A program made the translations under genes and the position numbers. The notes under the pieces are model-generated. The model saw only the letters and a list, made by a program, of their open reading frames with translations, had not been told where the DNA came from and searched no databases. A DNA stretch of 7,248 bases, from contig CAZBNU010000207.1 in NCBI GenBank assembly GCA_964493075.1, positions 1-7,248 of the forward strand. The letters are read 5' to 3'. Positions 1 through 5,289 of the stretch are shown one piece after another (within the stretch, counting starts at the first letter, position 1; the number at the start of each line of letters is the position of its first letter). Source of the stretch: SLFT01 sp964493075. Lineage in GTDB: Bacteria; Hydrogenedentota; Hydrogenedentia; Hydrogenedentales; CAITNO01.

Positions 1-155
1 AAAGTATTGCGGAAGTTTTCCAGAATTTCATAATGACGGCCACTCCCCTTCGTTTTGGCGAGTCCGGGGTGCGCGGTTTTATGGTGGATGCCAGTGGCAT
101 CATCCGTTTCACCACAGATGGCAGCGCACCCGACGAGTCTAACGATCCTATTTGA
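1..155 (+). CDS. C-terminal end of a type II secretion/type IV pilin-like protein (5' partial)
   Basis: An open frame enters from the left edge (first complete codon at base 3) and ends at TGA 153-155, giving about 50 residues. The tail contains the pattern GFMVDASGIIRFTTDGSAP and ends in acidic/polar residues followed by Pro-Ile. This resembles the C-terminus of many prepilin-like (GspG/GspH-type) proteins, where a short beta hairpin 'F.VD.sGvIR...DG..' closes the globular head and the protein ends in P-L or P-I. The N-terminal prepilin peptidase site and hydrophobic helix that would prove the assignment lie outside the window. The gene is convergent with the amidase gene, with 38 bases between the two stop codons and no clear terminator hairpin between them. 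The reading frame is well supported; the family assignment is by motif memory only and is moderate. Confidence 0.55.
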   Translation, partial: SIAEVFQNFIMTATPLRFGESGVRGFMVDASGIIRFTTDGSAPDESNDPI

Positions 156-193
156 GTGCTTGCCAATAATTTCGCTACCGGATTCGTTTGTTT

Positions 194-2026
194 TTAATTG
201 TTGTAATGCCTGCGGAGTGCTTCCACAAAGGCTTCGGCGAACCACTGGCGCCATTCCGGGTTGGCGAGGTGCTTCTGATCAGTGCGGTTTGTCATGTTCG
301 CCACTTCGATGAGCACTTTTGTGGGCACAAGCGTGTTGCGCAGCACTGCGGGCACATAGGCGCGTCCGCCGCTCTGACGAATGACGTTACGGATGGGGTC
401 GCCGGCATCGTGTACTTTCAGAGGCGGATTGTTGCCGCGCATGGCTTGTAATAGGATGGTGGCAAAGTTCTGGGAAAGGGCTTCGTCTTTTTTGCGTTGC
501 GCTGATGTACTGCTTGAAGTGGGACGGCGCCGCACCTCTTCAAAACGGCTGTAGATGCTACCGGAAGGACGTTCCGATTCGCGCCGGTATTGTGCGCCGG
601 GAATATATACCATGGCGCCGCGCAGGGAGTCGTTGAACAGGGCATCGCAGTGGATGCTGGCAAATACAATCTTCCTTTCGTCCACGCCACGGTCTCGTTC
701 TTTGAAATAAATATCGTTAGCGATATACCAGCGCAAATTTGCGGATATCTTGGCATCGTCATTGGTATAGTTGGGGGTGGTGACCAGCACTTCGTTGGTG
801 TCATGGACGAACCGCGATACATTGGAAGGGAGGTTGCCCTGTTTGCGATCGTACACGGTGACATGTACCCTGGCGCGGGTATAGGTCTCAAGGAGCAGTT
901 TGATGCGGCATACAATGTCATAGTTGATTTCATCTTCAAAAAGGCCGAGATGCGCTACTGCGGCGCCCTGATCGCGTCCGCCATGTCCTGGATCAAGAAT
1001 AATGACTACGCCGTCCAGGTCTTTTGTGGTGACTTGTTCTGCCCGTAACCGCCGTGCTTCTTCTCGGACTTCCTCAAACGCCTGACGTTGTTCTGAGCCT
1101 GCAGGCTGATACCGGTCGGAGAGCATTTCCATGGGAATAATGACATGTTGCCCAGCACACATACGGTGGACATTTTTTATGCCGCTCCGTTTCTGGATGA
1201 TTTCGCAGGCGTGCAGGATGTCGGCATTTTCGCGGTAGTCTGTGAACCGCACTACAACAGCGGAATAAAGGCTTTCTCCCGGCTGCAAAATATACAGCGC
1301 AAAAGCCCCATCCCTGTCCTGGCCATATTCAAGCAGTCCTTCGGCAAGTCCCAGATCATCGGTGGCGGTGAGGGTCGCATCGCCGATGACCGGTTTTGGA
1401 GAAGTGTCCAGTGCGGTGATTAGCGGGGGCTCGGGTTCAGGTGCGGGCACAATCGGTGGCGGCGGTGGCGGCGGTTGGGGTGAGTGCGTTTTCATCACGG
1501 GCTGTAGCAGCGGTTGAGGTATCAAAATACGGTTGCCCCGATCAAGGGGTTCCCGTAACTGCCGATTGGCATCGTGCGCGAGAATTTTCTGAAAGTCCGC
1601 ACCGGAACCGGTTAGCCATTCCGCCAATGAAAATACGGATTCCGTGCCGTCAGCGCCCGAAAAGCGTACTGTGTGCCACCAGCCTGCCGCATCCACATAG
1701 TCAAGGGGAAATACTGCTTCAAGGATTTTGCGTTGTGCTTTGGAATTCAATTTATTAAAAGGAATTGCGACGGCCAGCCGGTCTTTATACAGACGCCATT
1801 CACTGTTGGAAGCAAGGTATTTTTCGAGAAGCACCTGCGCCTGATTGCCCTTGGGAGGACTACATTCAAGAAACAGAACCCGTCCCCCGCGAATGGCCGC
1901 AAATACCCCCGGCTCCAGCTGTTCGCGAACAACCACGCTTGCTATGCTTGCAGAGGCTACCGACAGCATCAAAAGCAGCATCACGGCCCTGTGTAACAGG
2001 CGTCCTTTGAGCGCATAAGTGTACAA
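194..2026 (-). CDS. N-acetylmuramoyl-L-alanine amidase (Amidase_3 family) with LysM-like modules
   Basis: This 610-residue exported cell-wall hydrolase is expected to cut the amide bond between N-acetylmuramic acid and L-alanine of the stem peptide, in the periplasm. Residues 1-30 form a signal peptide (basic start, hydrophobic 13-23, Ala/Ser-rich cleavage region). Two LysM-like modules are visible. The first is degenerate, at about 130-172, ending 'GNRILIPQ'. The second, at about 243-298, starts 'YILQPGESLYS' and ends 'GQHVIIP'. Between them lies a Pro-rich linker (about 183-201) with seven consecutive prolines. A charged helix (about 311-335) precedes the catalytic domain. Zinc ligands fit His348 (DPGHGG), Glu364 and His459 (ASIHCDA); the catalytic Glu fits Glu574 (VLIEVANMTN). 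The stretch from Glu364 to His459 is about 95 residues, clearly longer than the roughly 50 usual in this family, so the domain carries insertions. The start is TTG, chosen for its strong ribosome binding site. The class is secure; its cellular role (division, recycling, envelope remodelling) is not shown. Confidence 0.93.
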   Translation of the reverse strand: MYTYALKGRLLHRAVMLLLMLSVASASIASVVVREQLEPGVFAAIRGGRVLFLECSPPKGNQAQVLLEKYLASNSEWRLYKDRLAVAIPFNKLNSKAQRKILEAVFPLDYVDAAGWWHTVRFSGADGTESVFSLAEWLTGSGADFQKILAHDANRQLREPLDRGNRILIPQPLLQPVMKTHSPQPPPPPPPIVPAPEPEPPLITALDTSPKPVIGDATLTATDDLGLAEGLLEYGQDRDGAFALYILQPGESLYSAVVVRFTDYRENADILHACEIIQKRSGIKNVHRMCAGQHVIIPMEMLSDRYQPAGSEQRQAFEEVREEARRLRAEQVTTKDLDGVVIILDPGHGGRDQGAAVAHLGLFEDEINYDIVCRIKLLLETYTRARVHVTVYDRKQGNLPSNVSRFVHDTNEVLVTTPNYTNDDAKISANLRWYIANDIYFKERDRGVDERKIVFASIHCDALFNDSLRGAMVYIPGAQYRRESERPSGSIYSRFEEVRRRPTSSSTSAQRKKDEALSQNFATILLQAMRGNNPPLKVHDAGDPIRNVIRQSGGRAYVPAVLRNTLVPTKVLIEVANMTNRTDQKHLANPEWRQWFAEAFVEALRRHYNN

Positions 2027-2032
2027 CGATGT

Positions 2033-2037
2033 CCTCC
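2033..2037 (-). promoter_or_regulatory. Shine-Dalgarno GGAGG for the amidase; decides the TTG start
   Basis: On the minus strand GGAGG lies six bases before TTG (2026-2024). No ATG or GTG in frame sits at a comparable distance. The next in-frame Met (residue 16) would remove the basic start of the signal peptide. TTG is therefore the best start. Confidence 0.75.
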
Positions 2038-2102
2038 GGAATTACATCTACCAAACCATCCAAACTATTTACTGCAAACCTGTTCCTATCTTAAGTCTGT
2101 AT

Positions 2103-2131
2103 ACTGTACCATATATCAGGGTAAAATACAA
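2103..2131 (-). promoter_or_regulatory. Weak sigma70-type promoter candidate for the amidase
   Basis: On the minus strand TTGTAT (2131-2126) is followed after 17 bases by TACAGT (2108-2103), each matching the consensus at four of six positions. It would give a leader of about 70 bases before TTG 2026. The AT-rich surroundings make chance matches likely, so this is only a candidate. Confidence 0.25.
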
Positions 2132-2180
2132 GATATAGGGCTACTCATTCAATATATGGGTAGAAGCACTATATATAGTG
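2111..2180. repeat. Four AT-rich boxes phased about 20 bases apart
   Basis: Boxes ATATATCAGGG (2111-2121), ATATAGGG (2133-2140), ATATATGGG (2152-2160) and ATATATAGTG (2171-2180) recur with centre-to-centre spacings of about 20-21 bases, close to two helical turns. Three of the four end in GGG on the plus strand. They lie 85-155 bases upstream of the amidase start and overlap the promoter candidate. They could be a set of binding sites on one DNA face or a bend-prone region; chance in AT-rich DNA is also possible. Confidence 0.4.
2167..2180. promoter_or_regulatory. 14-bp perfect palindrome, possible operator
   Basis: CACTATATATAGTG reads the same on both strands with no mismatch and forms the outermost of the four phased AT boxes. 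Its size and two-fold symmetry suit a homodimeric regulator. No regulator is identified and binding is inferred only from symmetry. Confidence 0.35.
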
Positions 2181-2216
2181 TTGGAAAGATAGGTGCGTGT
2201 ACGACGTTATGGATTC

Positions 2217-2299
2217 CGGCCTTTTCGTCGCCGTACCATCACAGAAATCTCGTATGGTGGCCTACTCTTGCGCCAGCAGTAGTAGTGAACATAAGGCCG
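2217..2299. other. Possible structured intergenic element closed by a 7-bp inverted repeat
   Basis: CGGCCTT (2217-2223) and AAGGCCG (2293-2299) are perfectly complementary. Between them ACCAT (2235-2239) can pair with ATGGT (2254-2258), extended by one G-T wobble, giving a nested hairpin. The element is more GC-rich than the AT-rich flank on the amidase side. It could be a small RNA or leader structure, but the long loops make the fold uncertain and no known RNA family is recognised. Confidence 0.2.
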
Positions 2300-2379
2300 C
2301 CCGAAAAATAACGGAATGATGTCTTTATTTTGCTACGACCATGACCATGCACGGCGCCATTAAAAACTCCAAAATCATG

Positions 2380-2398
2380 CCCCGACTCTCATGCGGGA
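2380..2398 (-). terminator. Weak terminator-like hairpin after the histidine kinase
   Basis: On the minus strand, starting 15 bases after the kinase stop, TCCCG (2398-2394) can pair with CGGGG (2384-2380), four Watson-Crick pairs plus one wobble, around a nine-base loop. T-rich runs (TTTT and TTTTT) follow but are not directly adjacent. The stem is short, so termination would be inefficient if real. Confidence 0.25.
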
Positions 2399-2413
2399 TT
2401 AGGATTCATAAAG

Positions 2414-4807
2414 TTACTGTGCTGGTTTGTCCAGTGCGCGGCGAATGGCGTCTACCAAATCTTTAATGATGATGGGTTTCAGAACAACTTCGCTGACTCC
2501 GGCCTGTTCAAGTTCTTCCCAGGGCAGTTCCTCGCTGAATCCTGTGAACAGGATGATGGGTATTTCCGGGGTATGATCATGAATTTTCATGGCGAGTTCT
2601 TCGCCGGACATCTTTGGCATGACCTGGTCTGTGATGACGAGGTCGAATTTGTCCGGTTGATCGAGGTAGAGACTTAGGCCTTCTTCACCGTTTTTGCAGA
2701 GGGTTATCTGGAAACCCTGTCGGGGCAGTGCTGCCTCGGCGAAACGAAGAACAGCCTCATCGTCGTCAACGAACAGGATGCGTTCGTGGCCACGTTGCAT
2801 GTTGTTGTTATCAAAAAATTCTTCCACCACAACCCCGGCAATGCGCGGTAGCCATACATAGAATGTGGCGCCTGCGCCGAGTTTGCTTTCCACCCATACG
2901 GCGCCGCCGTGATCGGTGACAATGCCATGTACCACCGCGAGTCCCATGCCTGTGCCCTGTCCGGGGCCTTTGGTGGTGTAAAAGGGATCAAATATCCTTG
3001 CCAGCACAGCGGGCGCCATGCCATGTCCCGTGTCTCGAACTGCGAGTTCCACATAGGGGCCCGGCTTAAGTGACGGGTGTCTTCGGGTCATGGCCTCGTC
3101 GGCTTCCACATCGCGCACCCAAATTTCCAGCTTGCCATTTTGACCGGCCATAGCCTGGGCGGCATTCGTGGAGAAGTTGGTTATAACCTGATACATCTGC
3201 GCTGCGTTTGCCATTACTGCGCCTGAATGGCTGTCAATGCTATCATAAATTTCGATCATCGCGGGCAGCGATGCGCGCAAAAGTTTAAGGGCTTCCCGGG
3301 CAATAATATGAAGATAGATCGGGTTTCGTTCCTGACCGGTCTGCCTGCTGAAAGCGAGTATTTGTTTCACCAGTTCTTTCGCACGGTTGGCTGCCTGGAG
3401 TGCCTCGGTTAAATCATCGTAGGCAAGGGATTCTTTGGGGATTTCGCGTAATGCCAAGTCACTCAGTCCGATAATGCCAGCAAGAATATTGTTGAAGTCA
3501 TGGGCAATACCGCCTGCAAGTACCCCCAGACTTTCCAGTCGTTGGGAATGCTGCAATTCGGCATCAACCCGCTTGCGCTGTTCCTCTGCCTGAATGCGTG
3601 CGGTGATGTCTTTTATGGCGCCAAGGAGTCGGTAGGCCTTTCCGGATGCGTCCGGCATTGCCACCCCATTGTCTTCCACATAGTGGGTTTCCCCCGATTT
3701 GTGGGTTATGCGATACTCAATCTGATATTTCCCTACCATCTTCAACGCATCGTTCAGTTCGGATTGTACGCGGGGCCGGTCTTCCTTTAAGATGCGATCT
3801 AACCAGCCATCCCACCCAGTTGCACTGAGTTGGCGAGCAGTATGTCCCGATATCTGCGCCACGGCGCCTCCCCAGATTACATGTCCCGTGTTTAGGTTAC
3901 AGTCATAAATCATTTGTCCGGTTTGCTTGGCGAGATACCGGTATTCGTCCTCGCCGTTGCTATGTTTGCGATTCCCATCCACGGATTCCACGCGCTTGCC
4001 CAAGGCAACAACGATATGGCGGTTCTCGTCCAGGTCGAAGGATCGTGTCTTGATTTCCAGTGGCACACTAGAGCCGTCCCGTGCCCGAAGTACGGTTTCA
4101 AAAAACAGTTCGTTGTGTTGCAGGATGCTTTCGAGGCGGCCACGCACGTTGTTCAGACGGTCGGCTGCGGTCAATTGCCGCAAGGGGATGTGAAGCAGTT
4201 CCTCGCGGGTATAGCCTAGCCACTGGCAGGCCACATCATTGATGTCCAGCAGGTTCGGCACATCCCTTTCCATTTCAAAGGCCATAACGGCGTCACTGCA
4301 GGTGTTAAAAAGGAAGCGGTATCGCTCTTCGCTTTCCTGGAGGGATTTGGAACGTTCCTGCGCCAGTTCCGCAAGGCGGCGATTATTGGCACGCAACTGG
4401 TCTTCGGCGCTTTTGGCGCGAACAATAATTGAGAGCGCAGCCAGCAGTTCAGAGGGGGAATCCACCATTACATAGATATTACTCAGGCCCGCTTGAACCA
4501 ATTGTTCCCAGAGGGGTTGACAGTTTATGAGGGGGGTGGCAAGCAACAGGGGCAGTGTCGCGCAGGCGCTGCTTGCACGTAATTTTTTACAGATTGCAAC
4601 GGGGGAAGTTTCCGGGAGTGATTCGATCACGATGCAGTGGTAGGCATTTTCGTTTGCACGCGCAATTATTTCTTCCGCATCTTTTGCGACATGTATTGCA
4701 GCAGGGAATTCAGAAGTTTTAACCTGCTTTTCAAAGGCCTTGCGTCTTGCGATGTGCTGGAATAGCACGATGATAGGTAAAACATCTTTTGTCGCGTCTG
4801 TGGTCAT
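2414..4807 (-). CDS. Hybrid sensor histidine kinase: pseudo-receiver - PAS - PAS - HisKA - HATPase - receiver
   Basis: The protein has 797 residues from ATG 4807-4805. A TTG five codons upstream (4822) is an alternative; neither has a good ribosome binding site. Residue numbers here count from that TTG. No signal peptide or membrane helix is seen, so it should be cytoplasmic. Domains in order: a degenerate receiver (about 14-135), a short coiled coil (about 137-165), PAS 1 (about 165-280), PAS 2 with a C-terminal PAC-like end (about 291-415), HisKA with H-box 'GGIAHDFNNILAGI' (phosphorylated His441), and HATPase_c. The HATPase has the N-box Asn553, G1 'DTGHGM' from Asp597, F-box 'FDPFYTTK' and G2 'GQGTGMGLA'. 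The C-terminal receiver (about 681-799) has acidic Asp686-688, phospho-acceptor Asp732, Thr760 and Lys782. All catalytic motifs look intact, so it should autophosphorylate and pass phosphate to its own receiver. An external HPt protein or response regulator would then be expected, but none is in the window. The divergent cyclase is the nearest candidate functional partner, by position only. Confidence 0.93.
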   Translation of the reverse strand: MTTDATKDVLPIIVLFQHIARRKAFEKQVKTSEFPAAIHVAKDAEEIIARANENAYHCIVIESLPETSPVAICKKLRASSACATLPLLLATPLINCQPLWEQLVQAGLSNIYVMVDSPSELLAALSIIVRAKSAEDQLRANNRRLAELAQERSKSLQESEERYRFLFNTCSDAVMAFEMERDVPNLLDINDVACQWLGYTREELLHIPLRQLTAADRLNNVRGRLESILQHNELFFETVLRARDGSSVPLEIKTRSFDLDENRHIVVALGKRVESVDGNRKHSNGEDEYRYLAKQTGQMIYDCNLNTGHVIWGGAVAQISGHTARQLSATGWDGWLDRILKEDRPRVQSELNDALKMVGKYQIEYRITHKSGETHYVEDNGVAMPDASGKAYRLLGAIKDITARIQAEEQRKRVDAELQHSQRLESLGVLAGGIAHDFNNILAGIIGLSDLALREIPKESLAYDDLTEALQAANRAKELVKQILAFSRQTGQERNPIYLHIIAREALKLLRASLPAMIEIYDSIDSHSGAVMANAAQMYQVITNFSTNAAQAMAGQNGKLEIWVRDVEADEAMTRRHPSLKPGPYVELAVRDTGHGMAPAVLARIFDPFYTTKGPGQGTGMGLAVVHGIVTDHGGAVWVESKLGAGATFYVWLPRIAGVVVEEFFDNNNMQRGHERILFVDDDEAVLRFAEAALPRQGFQITLCKNGEEGLSLYLDQPDKFDLVITDQVMPKMSGEELAMKIHDHTPEIPIILFTGFSEELPWEELEQAGVSEVVLKPIIIKDLVDAIRRALDKPAQ

Positions 4808-4854
4808 GCGCCTGTATTCCAAAGGGATTCAATGGTTGAATTGCTTTTGCATAT

Positions 4855-4865
4855 AGCATTATGCT
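4855..4865 (-). promoter_or_regulatory. Palindrome over a possible -10 of the histidine kinase gene
   Basis: AGCAT-T-ATGCT is an 11-base perfect palindrome around a central T, about 50 bases upstream of the kinase ATG. On the minus strand it contains CATAAT (4863-4858), a five-of-six match to the -10 box, but no acceptable -35 lies 16-18 bases before it. It may be an operator over a promoter that needs an activator, or a chance match. Confidence 0.2.
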
Positions 4866-4955
4866 TAGAAAATATGTGACGTGGCGGTGGAAATTGCTAC
4901 ACTGCTGAAATAGTTTCTAAACTTAATTGTAGTATATCATAAGAGCGTGGATACA

Positions 4956-4990
4956 CAGAATGTTTTCGCCCTTTTTGGGGGCACGTTCTG
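4956..4990. repeat. Two-tier imperfect hairpin in the divergent region
   Basis: Outer arms CAGAA (4956-4960) and TTCTG (4986-4990) enclose inner arms GCCC (4968-4971) and GGGC (4979-4982), with an asymmetric internal loop and a T-rich apical loop. It lies between the promoter regions of the two divergent genes. It could insulate the two transcription units or bind a regulator; the T run sits inside the loop, so it is not a classical terminator in the plus orientation. Confidence 0.25.
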
Positions 4991-5027
4991 TTGCGCTTTG
5001 CTTCGCCGCATCTTGCTAGCATAGTTG

Positions 5028-5056
5028 ATGATAGGCAGTCGCGCATTTTCTATAAT
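5028..5056 (+). promoter_or_regulatory. Sigma70-type promoter P1 for the diguanylate cyclase operon
   Basis: A perfect TATAAT (5051-5056) is preceded after 17 bases by ATGATA (5028-5033), which matches four of six -35 positions. Transcription would begin around 5063 and read toward the cyclase. It directly abuts the second candidate downstream. Confidence 0.45.
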
Positions 5057-5086
5057 TTGACTTGATGTATACATTGAGAGGATAAT
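5057..5086 (+). promoter_or_regulatory. Sigma70-type promoter P2 for the diguanylate cyclase operon
   Basis: TTGACT (5057-5062) and GATAAT (5081-5086) are separated by 18 bases and each matches the consensus at five of six positions. This is the best promoter match seen in the window. Transcription would start near 5093, leaving a leader of about 130 bases before ATG 5226. The spacer contains a 10-bp palindrome that could be an operator. Confidence 0.55.
5065..5074. promoter_or_regulatory. 10-bp palindrome inside the P2 spacer, possible operator
   Basis: ATGTATACAT is a perfect palindrome between the -35 and -10 boxes of P2 and just downstream of the P1 -10 box. A protein bound here would be placed to block both promoters. 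It is short, so chance occurrence cannot be excluded. Confidence 0.3.
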
Positions 5087-5157
5087 TAAGCCCTTGGTCG
5101 TGAAGAGGTTGTTTTGGGATTACCCATCGGTCATGCTTGAGGGGAAATAAGAGTGTA

Positions 5158-5289
5158 ATGAAGCGGGCAGTGCTGTTTTTATACTTTTTTGCCTTTATCT
5201 CTGTTATTGACTTGGAAAATAATTCATGTGTATTGAAAATCCTACCGCACCATTATTACAGCGGATGGAAAATTTGTTCCGAACTGTGA
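5158..5289 (+). CDS. Possible 43-residue hydrophobic leader peptide (doubtful)
   Basis: ATG 5158 opens a 43-codon frame ending at TGA 5287-5289. Its first 17 residues, MKRAVLFLYFFAFISVI, are two basic residues followed by a hydrophobic run, like a signal or membrane segment. The frame overlaps the first 64 bases of the cyclase gene in another register, which would be unusual for two independent genes but could couple their translation. The only Shine-Dalgarno-like stretch, GAGGGG at 5139-5144, is 13 bases from the ATG, which is too far for comfort. It may be nothing more than a chance frame in a leader. Confidence 0.2.
   Translation: MKRAVLFLYFFAFISVIDLENNSCVLKILPHHYYSGWKICSEL

Larger units (their letters stand above)
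2027..2413. other. Non-coding region between the histidine kinase and amidase genes
   Basis: The 387 bases hold no gene that I can support. The half next to the amidase (about 2040-2200) is markedly AT-rich and contains the amidase ribosome binding site, a weak promoter candidate, four phased AT boxes and a 14-bp palindrome. The half next to the kinase (about 2200-2400) is more GC-rich, contains an inverted-repeat pair that could close a folded RNA, and ends in a weak hairpin just after the kinase stop. The gap is large enough for the amidase to have its own promoter rather than depend on kinase read-through. Confidence 0.6.
4808..5225. other. Divergent control region between the histidine kinase and diguanylate cyclase
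   Basis: About 420 bases separate the two divergent starts. The cyclase side (5025-5090) has two overlapping-to-adjacent sigma70-type promoter matches and a 10-bp palindrome. The middle has an imperfect hairpin (4956-4990). The kinase side is AT-rich with an 11-base palindrome (4855-4865). The cyclase leader after the second promoter would be about 130 bases. I looked in it for the conserved landmarks of a GEMM c-di-GMP riboswitch and did not find them. One short open frame (5158-5289) is the only coding candidate. Confidence 0.6.

Noticed and set aside
156..193. Bidirectional terminator between the convergent pilin-like and amidase genes
   Set aside because: No stem of useful length can be formed in the 38 bases; only scattered short complementarity is present.
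418..1048. Long alternative frames (173 codons minus, 152 codons plus) inside the amidase gene
   Set aside because: Both overlap the conserved amidase catalytic domain in other registers and have no family features of their own.
4808..4822. TTG 4822 as the start of the histidine kinase
   Set aside because: No ribosome binding site precedes it; ATG 4807 adds no loss of domain sequence and is the commoner codon. The choice is not certain, since the ATG also lacks a strong site.
4882..4898. Sigma54-like promoter on the plus strand (TGGCGG...TTGCT)
   Set aside because: The distance between GG (4883-4884) and GC (4896-4897) is 11 bases, not the required 10, and the TGGCAC half matches poorly.
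5167..5192. Terminator-like GCAGTGCTG followed by T runs before the cyclase
   Set aside because: The possible stem is only three base pairs with an unfavourable loop, so attenuation cannot be supported.
5093..5225. c-di-GMP riboswitch in the leader of the cyclase gene
   Set aside because: None of the conserved landmarks of GEMM-type riboswitches could be found in the leader.
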